A DNA stretch of 64,000 nucleotides, taken from assembly GCA_030248225.1 (NCBI GenBank), contig JASANE010024780.1, forward strand, positions 1 through 64,000, written 5' to 3'. Of the stretch, positions 1 through 11,997 are shown piece after piece (the stretch's first letter is position 1; every line of letters starts with the position of its first letter). Source of the DNA: Trileptium ribeirensis. Lineage: Eukaryota; Nematoda; Enoplea; Enoplida; Thoracostomopsidae. The notes under the pieces are model-generated. The model had not been told where the DNA came from. It saw only the letters and a program-made list of their open reading frames with translations, and made no database searches. The position numbers and the translations under genes are program-made.

Positions 1-2766
1 AGGCGAAGAAGACAGATTCCAGCTTACTTCGAGCGTATTTACGTACCAAACTTGGGTTTGAAATTTTAAATCTGACGGTGATTTAATCGATTTCGTGGGA
101 CATCTGGGGGTAACGACCAAGCTAGATTATGCAAGGGGTTTAAAAGATCTGAGTAAGTTGAAATTTTAGGAAAAACTCCGACAGGTAATTTGGGGATTAC
201 TGGTGAGGTAAAATCGGCTAGATCTTCGGAGAAAACTCACAGATGGTCGACCTCCGAGTAATCGGAGGGTTCAAATTTGATGTCGGCGATTTCGATTGAA
301 GCCGACTCTCTCTAACGGGGTCCCCGGGTTTACGATAGCTGCCAAAAATAAAAGTTGGGAAATTTTTCGATTGGGCGCCCGGGTTTGACCTCGAAAAAGT
401 GGGCGTCAAGAGAATGTCGCCGATTGGATGGCGACAAAATCGCCATGCTTCAACACAGCAGAAAATTTTGAAGCGACGACTATCGCGTCGTCTCTTGGAA
501 TCAGTTCGGCTTCGGCAGCGCGGAGTTCGGTCGACTCTACTGACCGGCTCCGACGCTTGAGTTTTATTGTATTTGTTTCGCAACATTTTCGACTTTCCCG
601 TGCTTTCTTCTTTTGTTTTTGGTTCGTGTGTGGAATGGAGTTCGATCGTCGGAGGACCCGCGTAGACATCTTTCGTCTCGCGGAAGGGGACTAGCCATTG
701 CTGTCCCGGATCAAAGGTTGTAAGTCAGAAAGAGACCTGAACAAATGGGGGTTTATTTTCCCCAGAGCGAAGTGTAACAGGCCGTTGAAATTTGAACGAG
801 TGTCGCACAATCCTACCTTCGATGGTTGGACCAGACGCCCGTCTGAGGACGTCTTGTTTTTGTTGTCATCTGAGTACACTTTTACCTGTTCTTTGACCAA
901 CCTCCTCGAGTCGAGTTCCGTTTAGGCATCGCGATCGAATGCACGGGGGGTGTTAGGTTGTGAACCCAAAGAAGCCGAAGTAGTTCTGATTCCTCGTGGT
1001 CATAGGTAAGACAAATCACTGATGGACGCCTCTCGTCCATGTTTTTCATGACTTCTCACTTTTGAGTTACGGCTGTCGAATTTTCCTTAGCTGACCACGG
1101 TAAAATTTTACCATGAACACATAAGGATTTGCGTTTTTTCCTCTTTTCTGCTTATGGTTACGGCTTACAAATTTTCAGCTTAATAGACTGTCCGACACTC
1201 ATGCCGCTGCTTGAGTGCGGACTGACTCTGCAGATAGGGACAGGGGATCAACCTCTGTCGGGCTTTAGGAAGACCCAAAATTTCGTTTATTAATTCGAGC
1301 TAAGAAAATTTGGGGAAACGGAAAAGATTAAACAAATTCTAAGAACATCAAGCTGAGCATAAGGTGTTTTGCTTTCTGATTGCGATGATTGCCGCGTACA
1401 AAAGTGGCCAGATTACTTCAACCTCAGTTAGGGTTTGTTTGGCTATCATAAGAGAAGCATCAGTGCCTTGTACGGAGTCCAGCCCGGACCGCCTAAATCT
1501 TTGACAGCCCCAATGACCCTACAGCCTAAGCCCTAGTAACAGATACTGCCTCAAATGTGTACCTCGAAACTGTTGCGATCAGGTTAGAAAGTTTACCAGG
1601 TTTCGCTACCGCACAGACCCGTGGTTAAGCTCAATGGTAGTACGTAGGAAGCCACACGCTACCAAAACGAACCGACGGCATGGCTGGGTACCAAAATCGG
1701 CCACGCCAAACACTTTCTAGGGCACGTTAGGGTGCTGAGTGTTCAAAATGAAATCACAATACTCCCATTTTAATCAAGAAAAATCGGGACCTCTTGCGAA
1801 TCATTTTGACCTCAAACCGAGCAAGTGCAAAACCCCGTTTTCTTTTTGGAGCGACTTGATCGCTGAGTTTAAGCAGTTTTTATTTTTATCCCTGGTTGCC
1901 CGTTAGGCTGTGTACTATGTAGGCTCCTGCTTGGTTTTTCATCGTTACTGTCTCTCTCCTTTTTCAGTTTCCCCTGTTAGGTTTCGATCCTGCACGGAGA
2001 ATTTAAGTCCGCTGCAGATCTTGCAGTTTTAACCACTCGACTATCGAGTTCCGATGAAATTTGTTAAAATTTCAGTGATAACTCAACTGCACAGTTTCGA
2101 TAGTGCAGTGAGACGCTGTACAATTTCGATGTGTACAGTGTAATAAGGCAATAGGATAAGCGATAGAGAGAGGACAGAAAAGAGAAGGGCAACAAGGGAA
2201 ACAAAGGAAAAGAAAAGAGAAAGAAACCGAGCAAAGAAACAACAGCCAAAAACAGGACGCAAACGCGTCCGCGAGCGAAATACCCACGCCCCCCTCGCCC
2301 GGTAGAGTCCCAGAGGCAAATTGACCGGCTCATCAGTCCCACCTAGAATTCTACCGAAACTGTGAGATCGTCGAGAAGTTACTAGAGGCAACTCCTCAAC
2401 GTAAACCAAACGGCACCCCGGACACATACTGCAGGTCTTAGCTGTTACCCTTCCACCCGAAATCGACTCTCACCGGCATAGGCAGGCTAACCCTACGTTA
2501 ATAGTAAGGACCCAGAATAGTCGAACTCCCTGCTGGACTACTGGAGACACAGAGACAAGAGGAATTGGCAAGGGATGCAGAATCGATCCTAGGGACGGGA
2601 GCCTCGGTTCACTTGCTCATCATAGGGGTATTCTGTTTATAATGTATTGAACTTCGGTATTCGTTTGTTTGTACAGTAACTGTTCAATTTTCTGTATATA
2701 GTCCGGCATTTCACTGTACCATAGCTCATTCGTTTAATATAACCGTATTCGGAGGTATACAATGAG
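1..2766. other. GC-richer block without a recognised gene
   Basis: No gene is supported. The frames on both strands are short and low-complexity, and I recognise no domain. The base composition is clearly more GC-rich than the rest of the window and switches to AT-rich at about 4,060. An old LTR element body or a separate genomic insert are both possible. Confidence 0.3.
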
Positions 2767-3087
2767 TTGATGTTTAACTTGCACGATAATTTGCACCCTT
2801 TTCTATGGCAGAAGCGCAGTGCCGACCCTAACCTTTGTAGCAGTAATCACCAGCAACTGATTTATCATGTTTTCATTGGTCTACAGGCCAGCTCGGCCCC
2901 CTTGTCCGCGCCTAGCAGGCCTACGACGAGCCCAGTAAGTAGCACAACCATTCCCCTTCTTCCGGCACCCCCATTGCGTAATCGTAGCGCCGCGCGTTAT
3001 CGGAAGCGAATTTCGAAGCACGCCAGACAAATAGCCCGAGCAATATCTGATTTAGCTCACGTTCCGCACCAGACGTCTCGGGTATAG
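2767..3087 (+). CDS. Unrecognised Pro/Ser/Arg-rich open frame
   Basis: A 106-codon frame. An acceptor-like TGGTCTACAG at 2879-2888 precedes a Pro/Ser/Thr-rich part and a basic part (RNRSAARYRKRISKHARQ). It could be a last exon, a gag-like remnant or chance. A GTAAGT inside it at about 2936 could also act as a donor. No family recognised. Confidence 0.2.
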   Translation: MMFNLHDNLHPFLWQKRSADPNLCSSNHQQLIYHVFIGLQASSAPLSAPSRPTTSPVSSTTIPLLPAPPLRNRSAARYRKRISKHARQIARAISDLAHVPHQTSRV

Positions 3088-3159
3088 ATTTTGGTCCGGT
3101 ACTACCGGGAACGACTTCGCTCGCACCACCCCTTTCTCTTTTTGCACTAGACAAGGGAA

Positions 3160-4060
3160 CGAATGCTTGGACTGTTGGATTATTGCTGTCTTCGTTTGTA
3201 TTTTCTCGTGTACCTTAACGAATACCCTTTATCAACTGACACTGTGCGTAACTTTGAATAAAATCTTGAAAATCACTAGGTGCGTCTCGTGTTGTTGCAC
3301 TCTCAGCGTGATAAGAACGTCCAAGTGGACGGGCCGACCCTTCGTGCCACAGCTTGCGGATGCCGATACCCCAAGCCCTGACACGAGCGGTCCGCCGCTA
3401 ATATTGACATAGTCGTTTTAATGATCTTGCAGCGAGAATGGTCCTTAAAATTAATTGTCAAACTCACTCGTATAATGGTTACGCTCGCGCCGGAGACAAA
3501 ATTTACTAGGAAACTTTAGCACTCGCTACTAACTCAGTCAAGTTACCACGCTCCAAAATCGATAGTCCGACGATAAACTCTCAGGGCATGTCGGAACCCT
3601 GTGGGGGCCACATAGGCTACAAAGAATAGAGTGTTCAACTAAGGATAAACTCAGCGGAACTCAAAACTTTCATGTCAAAACCAAACTTATCACGCATTTT
3701 ATTTTGGTTCATGATAGACAAAATCAACTTCCATTAGACTAGGACAGGGAATATTGGCTTGACACTAAGACCTGTGAGCAGGTTTCGGTGTCAACCTCCC
3801 TGGGGGACCTCAGCGATCATACCAAAATACTAGACACGTGCGCAACCAATCGGGCGGGGTCCGAACACACCCCGTGAAGCGCGCCTGCGGCCTGCTAAGC
3901 TCCGTAACTTCTTGGGTCTGACCAAGAAAAGTGGCTAAAATATAAAACTTAGGGTCCACCCTTGAGGTTACGATAGCCGGGGTCGTATGGGCATGGTGTT
4001 AGGAAGTTGCGCCATGCAGCTGCGTCACCGTTATTACATCTATATTCCTCAGGTGTGGTG
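3160..4060. repeat. LTR-like repeat, copy 1
   Basis: The segment at 3570-3960 matches 9410-9790 in the same orientation; shared blocks include GCTAAGCTCC and ACTTCTTGGGT followed by AGAAAAGTGGC. An AATAAA at about 3258 is mirrored by one near 9091. These are diverged copies of one dispersed, possibly LTR, repeat. Confidence 0.45.
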
Positions 4061-6147
4061 GATAATGGCTAGTACACCTTAAAAATTCAGCATTTCTTTT
4101 ACATATATGGTAATAATCATAAATCATTTGCATAGATACGATATCTAACTCCTATAGGAAATAGTTGTAATGGGGGAAATAGTCATTTTGTGCCATTGAA
4201 CACAATTATGAGATTTCATTATTTCCTACTGGAGCCAAAATATATAATCGCTTATGATGTTATGCTGCAATATATAAGCTCTGACAGTAGCTTGAATTTA
4301 AACCTTGCGGTCGAATCACACTGGTCTGCGACGTTATAGCGGCCAGTAATCTTTGTCTAGACTCGTGATGGTAGCGTATATTTTCTTGTTTCTTTTCAGC
4401 ATATAGAATCAATTTTAATATTTTAACCTCAAAACCAACCACCTACTGGGGACGACAACCGAAAAATCAGCTGATCGCTTTACAAAGATATTGTTTGAAA
4501 TCAAAAAATGAAAATTCATTTTCGATCACATTAGCGATCCTAGAGAATATGTTGGTCTACCGCATGCCACGGTGAGAAAAACGCCACATTATATTGCTAT
4601 AGCAAAATTTTAAACAATCCATAAACTCTATACTCGTATTGCACGGTATCTCATAATTCCAAAACTTTGTACTAGATTTATTTGGATGGATATGTGTCCA
4701 TCTCACGGGTTAATGAAATAAAGAAGTATACTGTACGCCGAAAATTATGTATTATTTTAACATTTCATTGTATTTCTACTTTGCTTACTAAAGCTATGGT
4801 TTGGTATGTGAAGTTTTGAAAATTGTTCTGTGCATTTAGCAGGCTCGGTGATATTAACACTGATGTTATGTTGAGAAAGAAAAAAAATCCTGCTAACGAA
4901 ACCGTAGTACCGGTCTAAAAATCTTATGACCACAGTATTTCCTATTAAAACATTGAAACTGAAACGAATTTTTTTTGTTTATATATTAAATGCATACGTA
5001 AATAATAAAGGTACATCTTGTCGAATTTTAGTTAGATGCAAAATCGAGGCTGACCCTGCGTTTGGCTACCAGAAATAATCTATAAAAGAACATAACAAAT
5101 AAAGAGAGGTTCTATGTATATACGTATTTAATCAAGTCGGTATTTCATTCAACGTGCTCTATTTCTAAATTGTCACATTGTATGAATCGTTGTGTGTCTG
5201 GCTTTACTATAAGAATTGAACAAATAAAACAGTTTCTCAGTATAAAAGTAAACCAGTAGGCATTAATAAATGCTCATAAGGGGGATAGAGTGGGATACCA
5301 GGTGACGTAACCAGGAGGGGCATGGGTAAATTTCCCCCGTTGGAATTTTGCTGTGAGAAATGTGGATAGTTAATTTGAATTGCGATGTAAATATGTAGTG
5401 ATATGTAATATTTCGATGTAGTGTTTTTATTTCAAGTAATTCAAGACCTCACACAGTTGACACAATGCTTTTTATTGTGTTAGTAAGATTTTGGCGTGTC
5501 CCTGTCGTGTTTTTCTAGCTACGCGCCCGGTATTACCTCCTGAGGTTCCGACTCTCTCTTGTTCCCGGCACTCCTGATATATAACCAGAGGCATTCAATC
5601 AACGTGCTCTATTGCGAAAATATCCTGTCTTATAGTACGTTTTCGTTCTGTGATCGCATTTCAGTTCACTCTGTTTCTATTTATGTTTACCATGGAATGG
5701 ACAAGCTGTCAAAATCTCAATTTAAAAATAATAACTTAAAATATTTCGATATTGAATTACCACTGCCAGAAACAACTGTTCAGTGCGGTGTTCATCTATA
5801 TCGCTATAGTCGTTTTGAGTCCTAGAATATAGCTAGAGTTCTTTAGAGTCCTAGAACATTTTTAAGTAAGCGACAAGTAAACTGAAACTTATGCTAGCAA
5901 ATTGTCGGATTATTTTTAAAAAGACGACATCGTGAAACGATAAATGAAGAAGCAAAATCGGATTGTCGCTTTGTCTATAACAAAGACGAAAACAGTGAAG
6001 AGGGCATTGAGATGTTTTGCAAACGAATTAAAAACACTGTATTTCCAACACCTGCTTTTAAACGTGTTTCTCTCTACTAGCGGACTGTATTATCAGCAAA
6101 CTGTAGAATATCATTAATTTTAAATAATTAATAATAATTTGACGATT
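4061..6147. other. AT-rich intergenic DNA
   Basis: No gene, RNA or clear mobile element. Frames are short and random-looking. A small GC-rich island lies at 5280-5340. I see nothing else to annotate. Confidence 0.5.
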
Positions 6148-6436
6148 AAGTGCTCCCACGATTGATCGAAGTACCCCATGAATGACTGAGGTGCCTCCCG
6201 AACGATTGAAGTGCCCCCTCCCCCCGAACGATTGAAGTGCCCCCTATGCCGAACGATTGAAGTGCCCCCCGAACGACTGAAGTGGTTTTCCCTGTACAAT
6301 TCAAGTGCGCCCCAGAGATATTGAAGTGCCCTCGGAACGATAAAAGTGCCCCTGCTTTCCAACGATTGATGTGCCGAACGAAAGTTTGATGTTCCCCCGA
6401 TCGATTGTAGTGCCCCCTCCCCGAACAATAACAGCA
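6148..6436. repeat. Minisatellite of about 24-bp units (AACGATTGAAGTGCCCCC)
   Basis: About a dozen diverged copies of CGAACGATTGAAGTGCCCCC lie head to tail, with unit lengths of roughly 20-27 bases. The overlapping minus-strand frame is repetitive and not a gene. The same unit occurs at 8370-8495. Confidence 0.8.
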
Positions 6437-8369
6437 CAGACGCTAGTGCATCACAACGTCGCACCTAATTAGGTGCTTCTCCACAGCCAGCAGTGTTTAT
6501 TTTTATTGTTGCGCTATTTTCCAAATGGTTTTTTAGTATTTACGTTTTTATATACAAAAACCAGCGTATCTGTGGCGGCCTTTTTATTTTTTCCATCAAA
6601 GGCTTTTTCAATCAATTGTATGTTAAAATCTATAAATGAAATTTACGAACACTGTTTCAAATTTTATGTACATAAAAACAGTTTGAAAAAAGACCGGCGA
6701 AGAAGTATAAAAAACGTTCTGGTAACAATATTTTGTTTGGTTTTTTCATTGCGCCATGTACAATTACAACATAAACCTGAATGTAAAATGTAAAGCGAAA
6801 ATATAAATATGATATATTCTGTGATATATATTATTATTATAATGATTATTTATATTGATGTACTGTTGTGTGTTTAGGTATAGGGATGGGTAGGTGGTCT
6901 TGCGGGATGGGGAAGGATCATGACCGGCGATGGAGGGTAGGTAGGAGAACCTTTTAAATTCAGTTAAGGACAACGAGCATTATTTACTTACCATAGTAGC
7001 CTATAACAAAACCAATCACTGGTGGTCGTTTTACCCGAGGAGTTGTCTATGGAAAAGGTTGCACAATAAACAAATTTCCTGCGATCAAAGGGTCCAGTTC
7101 TGGTTTTATCTGCGTGTACGGTCAGTATAATTTTGATTTGTGGCAAAAAATAATCACAGTAAAATTGGTGCAACATTCCAACGTGGGCTGCCAGCAGGAC
7201 ACCAACTATATCGATTTGCCTTGTTAAACGTGTGGTATCGATGTCTGCTGGATTTTTTCATAGTCGATAAACAGGGACATCGGTGGAGTCCCATACAAAA
7301 GATCGGTTGAATACAATCGCTACAAAGCGGTTGCTTAAGCACCGTTAAATACGATAATATCAATACACCTATATTTACAATCATTGGTGCTATTAATTTT
7401 TATCGTCAAAAGATTTAATATATTCACGGCCTTAAATATTAAATTTCTTAGGTTTCCTTTACTTCATTCAATGGTTTATAAAATTTGGTTGTGAGGTTTT
7501 TGACAATGGTTTTTATTATTTTCTCAACCAATTTCAATGAAATTATTCACAAACACAAAGCAAAATTCGAAATCTAAAATCAGGTCAAATATTTGCGTTC
7601 AAAATGGTGGCTCGGATGCCGAGAATTTTCCAGAACCATGCTACCGAAAACAGTGGCTAGGGTCTTAAAACCTAGGAAAATCTCAAGACCGGAATGTATA
7701 ACTTGAAGTTTTCAGGCCATTACTCATTTCATGAAGCTTTTGGTGTTTGTTTTGGACCGAAATTCATATCATTTTTATGCCGTGATCGCCGTCCTGACCA
7801 CGTTGCCAAAACTAATGTTGTTAAAAATGTCTTGGACAAGGTGGTTTTAAATATTGTTTTCGGTTATTTAGCCAAATAAAGTACTACCATTATTAACGTA
7901 GTCGCGAATTTATCGCTATGCGCAGTAGAAACAGCATTTTATGCTATTTAAACGAAAACCGGATCCATTAAAATATGACATGGTCAGCCTAGTTTAATTC
8001 TCGATCTAAACCATTAATACATCCTGGTCTTCATTGTGAAGAATAGCAATAGCAACAACCTAGCAAACACTTAGACTATTGCTGCAATGGAAATAATTCT
8101 GATTTACCATGCCAACGGAAGTAAAATGTGTTTCGCTGTATCTGTGGCAAAATTTGGTCTGCTGGTGTAATAAACATAATTCAGGTTGCGATTTCGGCCA
8201 GCTTTGAATGATAACCCTACGATAACCTTGTTGTTAATGTCAGGTCAAAATTAATAACGCATTGTACACAAATCGTCGACAAACTCATAAGGATAAAAAT
8301 CTACTACCATATCACACACAACACCTCTATACGGTATTGAATATCCCCTCAACGTTTCAAATCCCAACC
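6437..8369. other. AT-rich intergenic DNA
   Basis: No supported gene. Short TA/TAT runs around 6810-6860. Open frames here have random composition. Confidence 0.5.
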
Positions 8370-8495
8370 TTCAACAATTCAAGTGTGCCCCCGTATGATT
8401 GAGGTGCCCCGTCTCTCCGAACAATTGAAGTGGTCTCCCAAGAACAATTCAATCGCGTCCCAGAACCATTGAAGTCTCCCGAACGGCTAAAGTTA
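8370..8495. repeat. Second locus of the AACGATTGAAGTGCC minisatellite
   Basis: About six diverged units (GAACAATTGAAGTGGTCTCC, GTATGATTGAGGTGCCCC and similar), in the same orientation as the array at 6148-6436. Confidence 0.7.
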
Positions 8496-8732
8496 CACCG
8501 CGTTCCTATTAACGTTTGTGTGTCCAATTTGGTTTTTGCTGCACATTAAAATTTTTTAAAAATATTGTATTGCTCTTTTTACTTCTTAAAAATGCATTTT
8601 GGAAACAGCGCAATAATAAAAATAACGTCACTACATGGGACATTATAGTAGTTATGGCGGACTATGCTTATTTTGTACTTGTGCCTGCCTGAGCTATGTA
8701 ATGTTTGTCACGTAAATGCAGGCTTTACAGTA

Positions 8733-8756
8733 CCGTGACATTGATTAGTGTCACGG
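8733..8756. other. Perfect short hairpin
   Basis: CCGTGACA, an 8-base loop, then TGTCACGG: a perfect 8-bp stem. Function unknown; it may be the end of an old element. Confidence 0.4.
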
Positions 8757-8959
8757 CTTACTATGGACTATCGTGTGACACGGTGCACACGCGTTATCTT
8801 AACGACCCATTACAGCCTAGCCCGCATCGCAAAACGATCTAATTTGGAAATTCAACGGAGGGTTTTTCGAGCTTGATAATTGATTTTGATATTGGGAACT
8901 TGACCAGTAGAAGCAGTTTACCGAAACCCCAATTACGAATGCTGTGTTTCTCATTTTTG

Positions 8960-9790
8960 TAACCTGGTTATCGCACTTCGGTTCATTACTTCGTTGTATC
9001 GTTATATTCTAGCCTACCATCGTCCACTGTTCAGCTGTTCAGCACTGCCCTATCCCTGCTTGTGTGCTATTGTTTGTACATATTTTACAATAAAATTAAT
9101 TCTCGCTGTCCAGTATTTGTTTCTGATATCGTTTATATGTTATATGTCTTGTCCTGTCAAACTAACCAGCGTCCAGCGCCAGAACCCTCAGATAGTAGAT
9201 GCCAAACTATGACGTGTGCCGTTTGTCCCCGGTGCTAATCTAACATGGATGAATAAGAAGAGCGAGGGAACGTCCACAAAAACTATAAATTAAATCATGT
9301 TGTAGAGTAGCAAACGCAAATAGTTTCCAAATTTATTCAATCAAATTTGCATCGGCATAGGAAATAATCAGACTGTAAACTAACGTCAATAACCTGCGTA
9401 TCGTATCCGACATTAAACTTTCAGAGACCGTCGGAATCCTGTGGCGGCCACTTGACAAAACATTTGCTGAACGAGTTCGTACCCGTAGAAGACAAGATTG
9501 AGACAAATTTCAATAGTTTCTAGCGTCACCACTCTGCAGACCTATTTGATACGTACACTTACTTTCTCGTATTACGGATTCAATGTGCTTCCGAGTGAGA
9601 TCGATATAAACATCGGCACGACATTACGCATGTGAGCAAGTGTCAATGCAGGCTCTCTGGGGAACCTCAGCAGTCATTCATACTAAACAACTGAGCAACC
9701 AATCAAGGGAGCCTGAACATACCTCGTGATGCGCACCAGCAGCCCGCTAAGCTCCATAGCTTCTTGGGTATGAAAAAGAAAAGTGGCAAA
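8960..9790. repeat. LTR-like repeat, copy 2
   Basis: Matches 3160-3960 in the same orientation, best in the last 380 bases. Contains an AATAAA near 9091. Diverged and non-coding. Confidence 0.45.
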
Positions 9791-11021
9791 ATTATTTTTT
9801 AATTTGAAATATAAGAGACGTTGTAATAGTCTAAAATAGTGGAAACAAAAAGGGTCCTCGCGTAATATTTAGCGTCGATGTAGGAGTTATAATATATTAA
9901 TTTATGAGTTATAATATATTATGAATATATTTATCATGTAGTTTAGCTATGTGTGAGCTTTAGTGCGCCACTACGTTATAGGTAAAGCTAAACCGTAACT
10001 ACTGTTTTTGTACAATCTAGCGGATTTGTTATTGAAGTCTAGTACTAATATATATTCACAGGTATACAAAGAGTACCAACAGGGCCTAAACCACTTTCAT
10101 TCCATGGCTCGGTAGCAGAAACTGAACCTAAGTTACGGACAGCGGCCACTAGAAATTAGCAGGCCCATGCTGAACATGGCTGGTTAAGCCCATGTGAATA
10201 GTATAGGTATATATTATGCATAGTTTAACCCTTAAGCGTCCTTTTCCAGAGAGCGTGTCTCAGTATGCGCATGGCGGCAGTCTTCCCAAGGATAAAGCCC
10301 AGCAGGAGGAAGTTATGTATGCTCCGACAACAAACAAGAGATATTGGCTATTGGCCGTGGTGTGTTATGAATGCTCTTTTATTCTCATTCAAATGCCAGG
10401 TTTTGCTCAAATAGCATGTAGTAATGCGAAAGGCCTTCATCAGGAACATTAAAAGCTAAAAATCGGCATAGTGCGTGACAGAACTATAAAAGTATTTTCA
10501 TTCATTTGGTTACTCACCAACTTGTGGGCCTAGATATCCACGTAAGGTTTCGTAAAACCATGAATAATCAGATTACGTTATTAAATGCTGATACCGCGTA
10601 CTGAGCACTAGTACACTAATCGGGGGATGGGGGAATTCGAGGAGTCGAGATACAACAAAAATTTTTGCTTAAATTTGGCACATGTAGATCCATGAAAATA
10701 TCCACTTTGCTCGGTTCTGTGGCAAAAATTTTTTCACCAAATTTTTTAGTTTTATGAAAGACATGTGCCCAAACGGGTCGGCAAAAGCTTTTTTGAATTT
10801 ATTGAACTATAGTACCACCGGACGGATCGACGAGACAAATTTAGCCATGGTATTTTTAACTCAAGCTATGGCCTGACCCTAAAGCCTAAGGAACATTGTA
10901 GTATATATTTTTCTGTTGTCACTGTGCCCTCGGGTTGCTGCGTCCCCCGAACCCCCCGCCCTAAGCTGCTTTTTCCTGACGACACAAATGATAAGTGCCG
11001 CCTACATAGAAAATTGAACCT
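9791..11021. other. Intergenic DNA with no recognised gene
   Basis: AT-rich, with a short imperfect direct repeat (TTTATGAGTTATAATATATT) near 9900 and a G-run (GGGGGATGGGGG) near 10622. The 78-codon frame at 10216-10452 resembles no family I know. Confidence 0.45.
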
Positions 11022-11254
11022 TTTGCGACAAAAAGAAATTGCACCGCTCTGCGAAATTTCAGATTAGGTCAAAAGTTCTCCGTAGCCGTATCAAATAGCT
11101 TCGGCACACTGCTGAATCTTTATACCGTTGAGTGTCAATACAAGTCACTAAAGGCGATTATCATTTCTGTGATGAATGAAGCTCTTTCCAAGAAGCGTCT
11201 GTCAGAGTGCACTGGGTAAGTGACGCTACCATTGCTGTGGCAGAAAACCCCAGT
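11022..11254 (+). repeat. LINE-derived segment, copy A
   Basis: Nearly the same sequence recurs at 11998-12228, sharing TATACCGTTGAGTGTCAA and GCACTGGGTAAGTGACGC. Copy B leads directly into an RTE-like LINE, so this is a duplicated piece of that element. The two copies bracket the palindromic minisatellite. Confidence 0.75.
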
Positions 11255-11256
11255 AG

Positions 11257-11350
11257 GGGCGCCAATACCAAACTGAATAGGCGCCAATATCAAGCTGGAG
11301 GGGGAACCAATGTCAAACTGGACGGGAGCACCAATGTCAAACTGGAGTAG
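11257..11350. repeat. Four-unit tandem repeat (about 24 bp)
   Basis: Units based on CACCAATGTCAAACTGGA follow one another four times, with GC-rich spacers. Confidence 0.7.
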
Positions 11351-11381
11351 AGTTTTTTAGAATACGATGCACCAGTATTAT

Positions 11382-11874
11382 ACATACGACATGTCGTATG
11401 TAACACTGGTTATGTACAACATGTCGTATTTAACACTAGTTACGTACTACATGTCGTATGTAACACTTTTTACATACGACATGTGCGTAACACGGGCTAC
11501 ATACGACATATTGTATGTAGCCTGTGTTACACACATGTCATATGTAACCAGTGTCACGTACGACATGTCGTGTGTAACACGGTTTACATACAACATGTCG
11601 TATGTAACACTGGTTACGTACTACATGTCTTATGTAACACTGGTTATATACGACATGTAGTACGTAACCAGTGTTACGTACGACATGTCGTGTGTAACAC
11701 GGTTTACATACAACATGTCGTATGTAACACTGTTTACGTACTACATGTCGTATGTAACACTGGTTATATACGACATATGTGTAACACGGGCTACATACAA
11801 TATGTCGTATGTAACACAGTTACGTACGGCATATTGTATATAACAGCTACGTACGTCAGACGTCGTATGTAGCC
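11382..11874. repeat. Palindromic 30-bp minisatellite
   Basis: About sixteen 30-base units. Each holds the perfect palindrome TACGACATGTCGTA (or close variants), and joins such as GTAACACTGGTTAC appear in both orientations. Part of the array repeats at a higher order of 120 bases (four units), seen near 11551 and 11671. As 30 is a multiple of three, long repetitive frames arise (MSYVTLVTYY-like); these are not genes. Confidence 0.9.
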
Positions 11875-11997
11875 AAAATTTTCGAGTAGATGGGCGCATT
11901 AATCTGTGAACCAGCTACCATCATACCATGGAATGATTATTTCGAAGTTCAAACTCAAACTGAACAGGAAACACTTCTGCCCAGATAAAAAGCTGAC

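Noticed and set aside
1980..2060. tRNA-Ser/Leu-like segment on the minus strand (GAGTGGTTAAAAC ... GCAGGATCGAAACC)
   Set aside because: D-arm and T-arm resemblance exists, but the acceptor stem does not pair, U33 is absent and the anticodon loop does not fold correctly. At best a SINE or pseudo-tRNA trace.
6120..6464. 114-codon minus-strand frame
   Set aside because: Runs through the 24-bp minisatellite and shows its repeat pattern.
11367..11872. Two long overlapping frames of 97 and 129 codons with repeated MSYVTLVTYY-like or VVCNTGYIRH-like peptides
   Set aside because: They arise because the 30-bp minisatellite unit is a multiple of three. No start context, no domain, and they follow the repeat exactly.
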